In this document: in pieces, positions 55,304 to 64,000 of the stretch
How the letters are laid out: every line of letters begins with the position of its first letter
How positions within the stretch are numbered: the first letter of the stretch is position 1
NCBI RefSeq assembly: GCF_028368975.1
Contig: NZ_JAQNDM010000002.1
Coordinates: 8,178,425 to 8,242,424 of the forward strand
Reading direction: 5' to 3'
Source: Stigmatella ashevillena
Lineage (GTDB): Bacteria; Myxococcota; Myxococcia; Myxococcales; Myxococcaceae
DNA length: 64,000 nucleotides
Notes under the pieces: model-generated
What the model was told of the DNA's origin: nothing
Seen by the model: the letters and a program-made list of their open reading frames with translations, nothing else
Database searches by the model: none
Translations under genes and position numbers: made by a program

Positions 55304-56728
55304 ATGCAGCCGAACTTGAACCGGCTCCTGCGAGCGCTTGCTCGCGAGGGGCTCGAGGTGGCCTATGACGGCCGCCTCTACACCGTCCGCCTCCAGGGAG
55401 ACGCGAATGCGCCCCCCGCCGAAGTTCTCCTCCCACCGGACCTGCCCGTGGAGGGCAAGGCTTTCCGTCAACTCGCCCAGTTGGCCGCATTGAAACATCC
55501 GGGCGGAGGCGCCGTCCTGCGGGTGCGCGCCACCCCCGACTTCCACCCCGGAGACTCGGGGGTGGCCATCGGCTCGGTGTTGCACACCCAGGGCATGGTG
55601 GTTCCTGGCGCAGTGGGGACCGACATCAACTGTGGCATGCGCCTGCACGTCGCCGACCTGAGCGTGGAGACCTTCCTCTCGCGCCGGGATGACTTCGTCG
55701 AGCGGATGAAGGGCCACTACTTCTTTGGTACCCGGGACGTGGCCATGTCCTCGCGTGCCGCCGAGGCGCTCCTGAGGGATGGCATCCCGGGGTGGCTGCT
55801 GGAGACGATGGAGCAGCCCCTGGGCTGCGCCGCGCGGGCGGATCTTTCTCAGCTCGATCGCGAGTCCACCCGAATTCACCTGGGGGGAGCCCTGGAGGGA
55901 ACGCCTGCCTGGGCGCCGGTGGGGTATCTCAAGTCTGGCGTCGTGCGGGACGCGGGGCTGGCGACCATCGGGGGAGGCAATCACTTCGTCGAGGTGCAGC
56001 GCGTGGAGTCCATCGGGGACCGGACGCGGGCGTGGGAGTGGGGCGTCCGGGAGGGCCAGCTTGCCTTCATGATCCACTCTGGCTCGCGTGACATGGGCAG
56101 GCACGTGGGAGGGGCGTGGAAGGACCGGGCGCGGGCGGCGTGGCCCACGGGAAAGCCCTTCCCGGACAGCGGCATCCTGCCGTTGTCGGAGCCGACCTTG
56201 GTGGCGGAGTACCTCCGGGCCGAGGCCACTGCCGCCAACTATGCCTTTCTCAACCGGTTGCTGTTGGCGGAGTTGCTGCGGCACACCTTGCGCGAGCTGT
56301 TTGGCGACGTCGAAGCCCCGCTGATCTACGACGTGCCCCACAACATCACCCTGCCGTGGGAGGGGGGCTGGTTGGCGCGCAAGGGGGCGTGCCCCGCAGA
56401 CGCGGACCAGCCCGTCATCATCCCCGGCTCCATGGGCGCGCCCTCCTACCTGATGGTGGGGTGTGGAGAGACAAGGGCCTTGGCCTCGGCTTCCCATGGG
56501 GCGGGGCGGGCGCGCTCGCGTTTCTCCATGGCGCGGGGCGGGGCGGACCGGCGAGACGCGGTCCTGGGACTCACCGGCGTGGACTGCATCACCCTGCGCG
56601 AGGAGCGCCGCATCGAGGAGGCCCCGGCCGCATACAAGCCCATCGGCCCGGTGGTGGCCTCACAGGTAGAAGCGGGGATTGTCCGTGAGGTGGCGCGGTT
56701 GTCCCCCCTGCTGACTTTCAAGGCATGA
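55304..56728 (+). CDS. rtcB: RtcB-family RNA ligase
   Basis: 475 residues. RtcB joins 2',3'-cyclic phosphate (or 3'-phosphate) and 5'-OH RNA ends using GTP and Mn. The metal motif GAVGTDINCG (Asp107, Cys110), GGGNHFVEV, FMIHSGSRDMG, YDVPHNIT and PGSMGAPS are all present, as is HGAGRARSR, whose His accepts GMP. The ATG at 55304 is preferred over a longer frame because it begins MQPNLNRLL. No archease or RtcR is beside it, so it is a stand-alone RNA-repair gene here. Confidence 0.92.
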   Translation: MQPNLNRLLRALAREGLEVAYDGRLYTVRLQGDANAPPAEVLLPPDLPVEGKAFRQLAQLAALKHPGGGAVLRVRATPDFHPGDSGVAIGSVLHTQGMVVPGAVGTDINCGMRLHVADLSVETFLSRRDDFVERMKGHYFFGTRDVAMSSRAAEALLRDGIPGWLLETMEQPLGCAARADLSQLDRESTRIHLGGALEGTPAWAPVGYLKSGVVRDAGLATIGGGNHFVEVQRVESIGDRTRAWEWGVREGQLAFMIHSGSRDMGRHVGGAWKDRARAAWPTGKPFPDSGILPLSEPTLVAEYLRAEATAANYAFLNRLLLAELLRHTLRELFGDVEAPLIYDVPHNITLPWEGGWLARKGACPADADQPVIIPGSMGAPSYLMVGCGETRALASASHGAGRARSRFSMARGGADRRDAVLGLTGVDCITLREERRIEEAPAAYKPIGPVVASQVEAGIVREVARLSPLLTFKA

Positions 56729-56827
56729 GCCGCACTGATAAGGCAGGGCTATCAGGGGGGCTGGAAACATGTATTGGTCCTATCGGTTCCCTTGGCGCAT
56801 CTTTCGTGGCGAATCGAGAGGAAAGCC

Positions 56828-57442
56828 ATGACCCTTGCAGCCCTTGCCGGATTGGGATCGGGAGCGCTCCATGCTGTCTCCGGGCCGGACCACTTGCTGA
56901 GCTTGGCGCCGCTCTCCCTGCGCATTCACCGGCGCGCCTGGACGGTGGGGCTGCTGTGGGGGGTGGGTCACTCGGTGGGCACCTTGGCGTGCGCGGCGGC
57001 CGTGGTGTGGGTGGCCTCGATGCTGGACCTGACGGTTCTCAGCAGCTGGGGAGAGCGTCTGGCGGGAGGCGCCCTGCTGGTGACGGGGGCGATGGGTCTG
57101 CTCCGCTGGAGGGCTTCCCGCGCTCAGGGGGAGCACCCCTCCAAGCCTGGAAGCAGCACGGCGACGGTCTGGGGCGTGCTCCTCGTGGGCCTCATTCATG
57201 GACTGACGGGCGCCGCGGCGGTGCTGCTGCTGCTTCCCGCGGCGGTCTCGGCCTCGGGCATCTGGCAGGCGCTGTTCCTGGGAGGCTTCGCGCTGGGGAG
57301 CACGCTGGCAATGGCGGCGTTGACGGCCGCCTTGTCCGCCAGCTCCCGGGCCCTGCCGAAGCCCGAGGTGCTCCTGCGTCATGTGCCCGCGGTGGCTTCG
57401 GTGGGCTCCGTGTTGCTTGGCGGATGGTGGGTGCTGGCCTGA
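56828..57442 (+). CDS. NicO/UreH-like Ni/Co-type membrane transporter
   Basis: 204 residues with about six hydrophobic spans. HAVSGPDHLLSLAPLSL near the start and LLWGVGHSVGTL are His motifs characteristic of small Ni/Co permeases and the related UreH family; GLIHGLTGAAAVLLLLP carries a second His. The ATG at 56828 has GAGAGG upstream. It follows rtcB by 99 bp. Nickel or cobalt is the likely substrate; a larC tail elsewhere in the window does not prove a link. Confidence 0.7.
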   Translation: MTLAALAGLGSGALHAVSGPDHLLSLAPLSLRIHRRAWTVGLLWGVGHSVGTLACAAAVVWVASMLDLTVLSSWGERLAGGALLVTGAMGLLRWRASRAQGEHPSKPGSSTATVWGVLLVGLIHGLTGAAAVLLLLPAAVSASGIWQALFLGGFALGSTLAMAALTAALSASSRALPKPEVLLRHVPAVASVGSVLLGGWWVLA

Positions 57443-57624
57443 CGCGAAGGATCGTCAGACTGTTGACGCATTCATCCGTGCGTCAGGTGACCTCCTGGGG
57501 TGGGCCTCATGGCGTGGGGCCGTCCGCCCTATCAAGTCGGGCGGATGGCTTGACGGGCAAGAGCCCCCTGCCACATGATGACTGCCCGGTTGTTTCGCAC
57601 CTACGGAAACAAAGGCGGCTCTCC

Positions 57625-58584
57625 TTGAGCAGAGACTACGAATATCGGATTCTTGATATCGGAAAAGACGGGACGGGTGACTACCACGTCAACCGGTACT
57701 CCATTCTCTTCTACCCCAAGGCGGGCGAGAGCATCGAGAGCATTGAGAAGGATTTTAAAAATAACTTTGCAGGTTATTTCAACGGAACCGGTCAACACAA
57801 GAACGTGCTTCAGCCCGGCATCAAGAATATCGCCGAGGTCGTTGTGAATGGTGAATGCTTCAAAGAGAAAGACGTCTACGCATTCACATTGGAGGACACG
57901 CGTGTTCATACCGATTACGTCTCGGAGATAGCGACCTATCCAGGCAAGGAGAAGCCGGGGTTTGCCTTCGCCACGCTGCGGCGCGTCGATCTGAAGGCGA
58001 ATCGGATGATGGATGAAGGGCGCAGGTTGAACGGGCGTACGCAAGGGGGACTCAGCCGGTGGATTGCCGACAATCTGCTTGAATCCAATGAGAACCATGT
58101 TCTCGCGGGCCGCCGCTCATGGCTGATCGCGAAATGCGAGGCCATCCAGGAAAAGGACATCTATTTCCTGGATGGATCTGCTCCCGGCGCCCAGAAGAAG
58201 TACAAGCCTTTTGCGCCAGGAGAGGCGTGCCTCATCCAGACCGCCGCCATCGAGCGCTACTCAGGGTTGGTTCCCATCGGGATGGGCTGGCTTCTTGGCG
58301 ACAGAGAGCTGGTGGATCGCATCTGGTCGAATCAGTTGGTGAACTTCGTCAAGATGAAGAAGTACAAGCACTGGAGTCGCTCGCTGAAGGTCTTTTATGA
58401 CAGAACAGACCACCTGTCCTGGAATGAGGACGGAGAGGCCAGCTCGGGAATCGCGGATGCCATTTTCAGCGACAAGCGGTCGTTCGACGTGGGCAAGAAG
58501 CAGTCCATGTACAAGGACGCTTGGGTGAATAGCCTGGTCGCGGCCCATCCCGCCTTGAAGTCACAGTTTTCCGATTGGAAGTAG
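57625..58584 (+). CDS. protein of unknown function, TTG start
   Basis: 319 residues starting at a TTG (57625), since no ATG or GTG fits before the conserved-looking SRDYEYRILDIGKDGTGDYH. The base composition is less GC-rich than its neighbours. The protein is rich in Lys, Asn and Tyr: NRYSILFYPKAGESIESIEK, YSGLVPIGMGWLLGDRELVD, KKYKHWSRSLKVFYDRTDHL. It has no signal peptide or membrane span. No family is recognised. Horizontal acquisition is possible. Confidence 0.6.
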   Translation: MSRDYEYRILDIGKDGTGDYHVNRYSILFYPKAGESIESIEKDFKNNFAGYFNGTGQHKNVLQPGIKNIAEVVVNGECFKEKDVYAFTLEDTRVHTDYVSEIATYPGKEKPGFAFATLRRVDLKANRMMDEGRRLNGRTQGGLSRWIADNLLESNENHVLAGRRSWLIAKCEAIQEKDIYFLDGSAPGAQKKYKPFAPGEACLIQTAAIERYSGLVPIGMGWLLGDRELVDRIWSNQLVNFVKMKKYKHWSRSLKVFYDRTDHLSWNEDGEASSGIADAIFSDKRSFDVGKKQSMYKDAWVNSLVAAHPALKSQFSDWK

Positions 58585-58612
58585 ACGGGTCCGGCTCGCC
58601 CCCATGCGAGCC

Positions 58613-59017
58613 TTAGTCTTCTATCTCGGTCTCATTCCATTGCTGGTCCTGGAGTGAGGGGTCCCGATTCGGGTCGTAATGGGGGTTGTTCGACGGTACA
58701 TACTGCCCGTTGCCGTTCATCCAATTCTTGAGCGGCAGCATGTAGACATTCGCGTTGCCCGGACCGCTCATGGCCGCCTTGCCATTGTTCAGGATCCAGT
58801 TGTCCGGCAGTGGCAGGGTGCCCATCTCCATGTACTTGTCGTCCAGCAGCTTGTGGGTGACGAGCTTGCCGTTGGGCGCGGCCTGTGCCGCGGCCTGAAT
58901 GGGAGAGGAGCCGGGGGCTGTGGTCCCACCGCTGCTGCCAGGGTTGCCCTCCTTTTTTGAGTCGCAGGCCAGCATCACCGTGGATAGGGCCAGGAGTGGA
59001 ATGGCGGAGTATTTCAT
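58613..59017 (-). CDS. small lipoprotein
   Basis: 134 residues from the ATG at 59017 with lipobox TVMLAC. A Gly/Ser/Pro linker leads to a domain with LVTHKLLDDKYMEMGTLPLP, NVYMLPLKNWMNGNGQYVPS and an acidic end. Convergent with the unknown gene at 57625. No family is recognised. Confidence 0.65.
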   Translation of the reverse strand: MKYSAIPLLALSTVMLACDSKKEGNPGSSGGTTAPGSSPIQAAAQAAPNGKLVTHKLLDDKYMEMGTLPLPDNWILNNGKAAMSGPGNANVYMLPLKNWMNGNGQYVPSNNPHYDPNRDPSLQDQQWNETEIED

Positions 59018-59048
59018 GGGGTCCCGTGCGAAGGCGGTGGGGGGGCGA

Positions 59049-60410
59049 TCATGGGGCGGAGTCCAAGGTCCGGGCCCTGCCATCTTCTTCAAAGACAAAC
59101 ACGTCGGCGGAGAGGAGGTTCTCACCCTCCAGGTCGATGCGGGCGAAAGTGGGCACCAGCTTGCGCCAGGGGTCGAGCCGGTTGTCCGCCATGGCCTCGA
59201 CGAAGTCCGCGAGCACGGTGTCTCCCGCGGCTGTGTGGGAGAGCACCTCGTCGGGGATGCGCATCAGCTCCGCCCACGTCCCTGTGTTGAGGTACAGCGC
59301 ATCGCCCGGCAGGCGCACCCGCTTGACGAGGTGGGTATGCCCGAAGACCACCACTTGGAACCCGCGTTGGGCGATTGCCTCCGCGGGCTTCAGGTAGCGG
59401 GGGCTCTCGATGTTCAGGGCGAAGGTCTCCTGTTGCGCTTGGACATAGAGCTGGAGCGCCTTGCGCAGGCGCCGGAGCTGCTCGCGGCGATCCTCGGTCC
59501 TTCCTGCTTGGTAGACTTCCCACCAGCTCTTCAGGTTCTCGATCGCACCGATCTCCTCCTCGGCGTATCCGGTCAGCGCCTGGGCGGTCCGGAGCAGCTG
59601 GCTCTCGGGCCGCTCGGCGTCTCCGGAGATCAGCTCGCGATCCTCCGGGAGGCCACTGTCGTCCCGGCGGACCCGGGCCCGCGAGGCCTGGCGCGCCAGC
59701 CGGGTGATGTGCTTGAGCTGGGTGAGCACCCCGGGATCCAGCACCGCGAGCAGGGGGAGGGCGGCTTCGTTCTCGGGCTTGAGCAAGTCGATGAAGGCGT
59801 ACTGCTTCTTGAGGCCATTCATCACCCCCACCACCAGCTCGCTGCCGGCGAGGGTGCGCATGGCAGGGGGACTCTCTCTCCGGGAGAGCGCGGAGCGCAC
59901 GGCGCGGAGCACATCATGGGGCACAGCGTTCCAGTCGTCGTACCGGTTGCCGTGTTCGATCAGCACCGGCCCCCGGACGAAGGCCTGGTTGTCGTAGAGG
60001 AACTCGACCCCTCGATGACCGATGCGTTGATGGAGCAGGTGCCGGGGGCCGGGCAGGGACAGCTCGAGATCATGGTTGCCGAGGAGCAGGGTGAGGGTGT
60101 GGCCCGCGGAGACGAACTCTCGCAGGGCTGTCCACACGTCTGCGGTGTCGCCGTGGTCCATGATGCGGGCGAGCTTGCGGGTGGCCAGGGCATCATCGGC
60201 GGTGAACGCCGCGAAGGGCTGCTCGGCCAGGAAGTCGACGATGTCTCCGGCCAGCACCAGGTGCGCCGACTGGCCGGGCGCGAGCTGGGCGGGGAGGCTT
60301 CGGATGAAGGCCGAGAGCCTCCTGCGGCCCCGGGCGGTGCAGATCTGGAAGCCGGTGTCTCCCCCCAGGTGAAGGTCGGAGATGACGAAGAGGCTCTCTC
60401 GGTGGGGCAT
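59049..60410 (-). CDS. metallophosphoesterase
   Basis: 453 residues from the ATG at 60410; a longer frame overlaps the upstream gene. The calcineurin-like motifs appear in order: FVISDLHLGGD, LVLAGDIVDFL, LLGNHDLEL, EHGNRYDD and VVFGHTHLVKRV. A helical segment between the fourth and fifth motifs is longer than in simple phosphodiesterases. It lies 31 bp after the ATPase/WD40 gene on the same strand, so may act with it on a nucleotide, lipid or nucleic acid. Confidence 0.85.
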   Translation of the reverse strand: MPHRESLFVISDLHLGGDTGFQICTARGRRRLSAFIRSLPAQLAPGQSAHLVLAGDIVDFLAEQPFAAFTADDALATRKLARIMDHGDTADVWTALREFVSAGHTLTLLLGNHDLELSLPGPRHLLHQRIGHRGVEFLYDNQAFVRGPVLIEHGNRYDDWNAVPHDVLRAVRSALSRRESPPAMRTLAGSELVVGVMNGLKKQYAFIDLLKPENEAALPLLAVLDPGVLTQLKHITRLARQASRARVRRDDSGLPEDRELISGDAERPESQLLRTAQALTGYAEEEIGAIENLKSWWEVYQAGRTEDRREQLRRLRKALQLYVQAQQETFALNIESPRYLKPAEAIAQRGFQVVVFGHTHLVKRVRLPGDALYLNTGTWAELMRIPDEVLSHTAAGDTVLADFVEAMADNRLDPWRKLVPTFARIDLEGENLLSADVFVFEEDGRARTLDSAP

Positions 60411-60441
60411 GGGCGGGAGGGGGAGGAAGGGAAAGAGGGGT

Positions 60442-63400
60442 TCAGGGCGTACGGCCTTTGTAGCGGTTGCAGAAGGCACGCAGCTCATCCGCGGCTGGAT
60501 TGAACTGGGGCAGGTTGCAGGCCTCGATGAGCCAGCCTTCGAGGGACGCGAGCCACAGCCGGGCGGTGCCATCGGTGCTGGCGGTGACGACGCGCGACCC
60601 GTCCGGAGAGAAGACCGCGCGCTTCACCGTGTCCCGATGTCCCTGAATGGTTCTCAGGTGCTGACCCGAGCGGCCATCCCAGAGGATGACGGTCTTGTCG
60701 TCACTGGCGGTCACGATGAGCGAACCGTCTGGTGAGAAGAGCGCGCTCGAGACAGGGCCCTGATGCCCTTGAAGGGTGGCCAGGCGTTCGCCGGAGTGGC
60801 TGTCCCAGAGACGGGCGGTGCCGTCCTCGCTGGCGGTCACGACGCGCAAGCCATTCGGGGAGAAGGCCGCGCTCGAGACAGGGCCCTGATGCCCTTGAAG
60901 GGTGGCCAGGGGTTGACCGGAGTGGCTGTCCCAAAGCTGGGCGGTCTGGTCGTCGCTGGCGGTGATGATGCGCGAGCCGTCCGGGGAGAAGGCCGCGTTT
61001 CGCACCGTGTCCTGATGCCCCTGAAGGGTGACCAGGAGCTGACCGGAGCGGCCGTCCCAGAGGCGGGCGATCTTGTTGTTTTTGCCGTCATTGGCGGTGA
61101 CGACGCGCGAGCCATCCGGGGAGAAGGCCGCGCTTTGCACCGTGTCCACCGTGTCCTGATGCCCTTGAAGGGTGGCCAGGGGTTGACCGGAGTGGCCGTC
61201 CCAGAGGCGGGCGGTGCCGTCGCTGCTGGCGGTGATGATGCGCGAGCCGTCCGGGGAGAAGGCCGCGTTTCGCACCGTGTCCTGATGCCCTTGAAGGGTG
61301 GCCAGGAGCTGACCGGAGTGGCTGTCCCAGAGGCGGGCGGTCTGGTCGTCACTGGCAGTCACGACGCGCAAGTCATCCGGAGAGAAGGCCGCGCTCGAGA
61401 CAGCGCCTGTGTGCCCCTGGAGGGTGGTCAGGAACTGACCGGTGTGGCTGTTCCAGAGGCGGACGGTCTTGTCGTCACTGGCGGTGGCGATGCGCGAGCC
61501 ATCTGGGGAGAAGGCCACGCTTCGGAGCGGCTCTGTATGCTCCTGGAGGGTGGCCAGGAATTCACCTGGGCGCCCATCCCAGAGGCGAGCGGTCTGGTCG
61601 TCACTGGCGGTCACGACGCGCAAGCCATCCGGAGAGAAGGCCGCGCCCTGGACGCTTTTCCGATGCCCCTCCAGTGTGATCTGGAGCTCTCCGGAGTTTC
61701 CATCCCAGATGATGGCGGTCTGGTCGTCACTGGCGGTCACGATGCGCAAGCCATCCGGAGAGAAGGCCGCGCTCTGGACGCTTTTGCGATGCCCCTGGAG
61801 GGTGGCCAGGGAGCGGCCGGAGCGGCTGTCCCAGAGGCGGGCGGTGCGGTCCTCGCTGGCGGTGACGATGCGTGAGCCATCCGGGGAGAAAGCCGCGCTC
61901 CGGACAGGGCCCGTATGTCCCTGAAGGGTGGCCAGGGGCTGACCGGAGTGGCCGTCCCAGAGACGGGCGGTGCCGTCCTCGCTGGCGGTGACGACGCGCG
62001 AGCCGTCTGGGGAGAAGGCAGCGCTTCGGACAGAGCCTGTATGCCCCTTGAGGGAGGCCAGGGAACGGTCGGAGTGGCTGTTCCAGAGGCGGGCGATGCC
62101 GTCCTTGCTCGCGGTGACGATGCGTGAGCCGTCCCGGGAGAAGGCCGCGCCCCAGACAGCGTCCCCATGATCGAAGGTTGCCAGGAGTTGGCCGGAATGC
62201 CCGTCCCAGAGGATGGCCGTCGAGTCTTCGCTGGCGGTGACGAGGAGCGAGCCGTCCGGGGAGAAGCTCGCGCTCTGGACACTGTTCTGATGCCCCTGGA
62301 GGGTAGCCAGGCGTTCGCCGGAGTGGCTGTTCCAGAGGATGGCGGTCTTGTCGTCACTGGCGGTGACGATGCGTGAGCCGTCCGGCGAGAAGGCCGCGCT
62401 CCGGACAGGGTCCTGATGTCCTTGAAGGGTGGCCAGGAGCTGGCCGGAGCGGCCGTCCCAGAGGATGGCGGTCTTGTCGTCACTGGCGGTGACGATGCGT
62501 GAGCCGTCCGGCGAGAAGGCCGCACTCCGGACGCGGTTGTCGTGCTTCTTCAGGACACTCGAATACTTGAGGTCCGAGACGCCCATCATGATGCCGAGGA
62601 ATGTCTCCGGGGGCGGGGGGACCTGGAGTTGCTCGGCAATGACGAGCGTCGAGAGGAGCGCTTCGATCGATTCTGCCCCGGAGCCTCTCTGCTTGCCGAG
62701 GGCCGCGGCGAGCTGCGCGGTTTCGTGCATCAGCGATGTGGAGGCCTGCTGGGCCTCTTGGTTCTTCAGGAGCAGCACCACCACCATCCCCATGAGCACC
62801 ACCAGGGCGGAGGCCAGGACCACGAGAATCGCCCGGCGCGTGCGGTCTTGAGCGGCGATGTCCTGAGAGGCGTCGAGGAACTCCCGCTCCTCTTGCGTCA
62901 GATCCTCCCGGTGGCGGGCCCATTGCCGCGCCTGTTCCAGCACCTCTCCGCGCAGCAGCAGGTCCTGGGTCCGGTCCTGCTCCAGCCACTGCTCGAGGGG
63001 CTTGGTGAGGAGCCGGTCTGCCTCCCGGGCTCGCACCCACGCTTCGTCGAACACGGTGGCGAAGATCTTGTTGCGGACCCGCAGCCACCGGCCCGAGGCG
63101 TCCCGCCGCTCCGTCACCATGCCCGTGAGCCGGAACTCCTGCTGAATGGGATCGCTGCCCACCGCCGCGATGGACGCGCCCGCCAGCAGCCGCCGGTAGA
63201 GGCTCAGCATCCTCGGAATCTGCTCGTTTTGTTGACCGCGCGAGAAGCGATCCTCGGCGTAGCGCAGGTTGGGTTCCTCCTGTCGGCCGTTCTCCAGGAA
63301 GAGCTTCCGCACCCATCCCCCCACTCGTGCTGGAGGCGAGAGGGCCTGAAGGGGGACCTCGCCCTCGCGGACCAGGGCATGGGCGATCCGGAGGGTCATA

Positions 63401-64000
63401 TAAGGATGGCCATCGGTCCACGTCAGGATGGCATCGAGCAACGCCCGGGGGGCGTGCCCCAATCCTTCCAGTCCCGGGAGCAGCCGCTCTGCCTCGGCCG
63501 GGATGAAGTCCTCCAGGGGGATGGAGAGGCCGATGTTGAAGGGCGTTCGCGTCTCGTCCTTCATCAGCTCCCGGGGCGCTGCGACGCCCAGCAGGCAGAA
63601 GCTGAGCCGCTTGAAGTCCGGATCCTCCTCTCGCTTCTCGTGCATGGCCCGGAGCGAGGCGAAGAAATCGTCGGCCACGGTGGGCACGGACAGGATCGTG
63701 TCGATCTCGTCGATGAAGATGACCACGGGCCCCGCCACTTCCTGGAGCACCGTGTTCCGGCAGAAGTGTGTCCAGCGGGCGGGCAGCGACTCCTTCGCAT
63801 GGGCTTCCCAGAAGGACTCGACGTGCTCTTCGAGACCGAGTTCCTCCGCCACGCACGTCACCAAGCTGTAGAACCACGTCTCGGCCGTGACGTTGCCGCC
63901 GATTTCGTTGAGGTCCACGGCGGCATAGCGGATTCCCGCCCGGCGCAGCTTCTCGCGCGTCTTCAAGGCCAGGCTCGTCTTGCCGATCTGCCGGGGCGCG
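60442..64000 (-). CDS. AAA-like ATPase with TM span and about 16 WD40 repeats, start beyond the window
   Basis: At least 1186 residues; the N-terminus lies past 64000. The first visible residues, RAPRQIGKTSLALKT, are a Walker A motif; VVIFIDEIDTIL is Walker B, and ELMKDETRTPFNIGLSIPLE and LTWTDGHPYMTLRIAHAL fit the AAA_35-like STAND ATPases. One membrane span follows (ILVVLASALVVLMGMVVVLLL). About 16 nearly identical WD40 repeats of 42 residues fill the rest, ending in a short unique tail (NPAADELRAFCNRYKG). Such ATPase-WD40 proteins sense a ligand and oligomerise in signalling or defence. It precedes a metallophosphoesterase gene by 31 bp. Confidence 0.85.
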   Translation of the reverse strand, partial: APRQIGKTSLALKTREKLRRAGIRYAAVDLNEIGGNVTAETWFYSLVTCVAEELGLEEHVESFWEAHAKESLPARWTHFCRNTVLQEVAGPVVIFIDEIDTILSVPTVADDFFASLRAMHEKREEDPDFKRLSFCLLGVAAPRELMKDETRTPFNIGLSIPLEDFIPAEAERLLPGLEGLGHAPRALLDAILTWTDGHPYMTLRIAHALVREGEVPLQALSPPARVGGWVRKLFLENGRQEEPNLRYAEDRFSRGQQNEQIPRMLSLYRRLLAGASIAAVGSDPIQQEFRLTGMVTERRDASGRWLRVRNKIFATVFDEAWVRAREADRLLTKPLEQWLEQDRTQDLLLRGEVLEQARQWARHREDLTQEEREFLDASQDIAAQDRTRRAILVVLASALVVLMGMVVVLLLKNQEAQQASTSLMHETAQLAAALGKQRGSGAESIEALLSTLVIAEQLQVPPPPETFLGIMMGVSDLKYSSVLKKHDNRVRSAAFSPDGSRIVTASDDKTAILWDGRSGQLLATLQGHQDPVRSAAFSPDGSRIVTASDDKTAILWNSHSGERLATLQGHQNSVQSASFSPDGSLLVTASEDSTAILWDGHSGQLLATFDHGDAVWGAAFSRDGSRIVTASKDGIARLWNSHSDRSLASLKGHTGSVRSAAFSPDGSRVVTASEDGTARLWDGHSGQPLATLQGHTGPVRSAAFSPDGSRIVTASEDRTARLWDSRSGRSLATLQGHRKSVQSAAFSPDGLRIVTASDDQTAIIWDGNSGELQITLEGHRKSVQGAAFSPDGLRVVTASDDQTARLWDGRPGEFLATLQEHTEPLRSVAFSPDGSRIATASDDKTVRLWNSHTGQFLTTLQGHTGAVSSAAFSPDDLRVVTASDDQTARLWDSHSGQLLATLQGHQDTVRNAAFSPDGSRIITASSDGTARLWDGHSGQPLATLQGHQDTVDTVQSAAFSPDGSRVVTANDGKNNKIARLWDGRSGQLLVTLQGHQDTVRNAAFSPDGSRIITASDDQTAQLWDSHSGQPLATLQGHQGPVSSAAFSPNGLRVVTASEDGTARLWDSHSGERLATLQGHQGPVSSALFSPDGSLIVTASDDKTVILWDGRSGQHLRTIQGHRDTVKRAVFSPDGSRVVTASTDGTARLWLASLEGWLIEACNLPQFNPAADELRAFCNRYKGRTP
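60560..62560 (-). repeat. 126-bp tandem repeats encoding WD40 blades
   Basis: About 16 units of 42 codons, each encoding a pattern like AAFSPDGSRIVTASDDKTA and LWDGRSGQLLATLQGH. Neighbouring units are almost identical at DNA level, so copy number and order can change by recombination. Confidence 0.85.

Noticed and set aside
60560..62560. Regular repeats that could be taken for a CRISPR array
   Set aside because: The 126-bp units are all coding in one frame and spell WD40 blades; there are no short palindromic repeats with unique spacers. No CRISPR array is seen anywhere in the window.

Overview
This is high-GC DNA from a deltaproteobacterial predator of the myxobacterial type. Support for that: an operon of FHA/AgmX-PglI-type, TPR and outer-membrane barrel proteins typical of myxobacterial envelope machines, many lipoproteins with short lipoboxes, Delta-60, Kelch and collagen-like surface proteins, Ser/Thr kinases with a Cys-rich C-terminal tail, an SdpC-like protein and RICIN-type polysaccharidases. 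A Cystobacter/Archangium/Stigmatella-like genome is my inference; no rRNA or intact tRNA is present to fix it.

Layout. 1-8.9 kb: one minus-strand operon with mostly 4-bp start/stop overlaps, encoding a Glt/Nfs-like trans-envelope machine (FHA-TM-AgmX/PglI protein, barrel, two TPR proteins, two lipoproteins). 9-13 kb: a two-heme cytochrome with a beta-propeller, an alpha/beta hydrolase and a small secreted protein. 13-15.1 kb: a scar of mobile DNA, with a tmRNA-like 3' end, an IS91-type transposase gene split by an IS5-type element, and an IS91-type C-terminal remnant. 15.2-25.3 kb: surface proteins (collagen-like, Kelch), a predicted papain-like protein, and gene debris: two decayed Ser/Thr kinases, a lipoprotein/aldo-keto reductase/Uma2 chimera and a larC tail.

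26-32 kb holds the most interesting set: a predicted periplasmic two-heme cytochrome with a beta-trefoil, a LodA/GoxA-type (cysteine tryptophylquinone) oxidase with its own C-terminal trefoil, and the LodB/GoxB-type flavoprotein, in a tight operon behind an array of TGTCA half-sites. 32-39 kb is a run of single genes (methyltransferase, LecA-like lectin, DUF2259, Delta-60, TerB, GNAT, SdpC-like). 39-48.7 kb is a sugar-scavenging locus: a GH43 enzyme divergent from chvE-glycosidase-gguA-gguB, with matching LacI-type palindromes before both transcription units.

49-64 kb: a sulfotransferase overlapping a TDT-family transporter, an amidohydrolase lipoprotein preceded by the same TGTCA spacing seen before the LodA operon, a GH3 remnant, an RtcB RNA ligase, a Ni/Co-type permease, an unknown 319-residue protein, a metallophosphoesterase and the body of an AAA-like ATPase with about 16 WD40 repeats that runs off the right edge.
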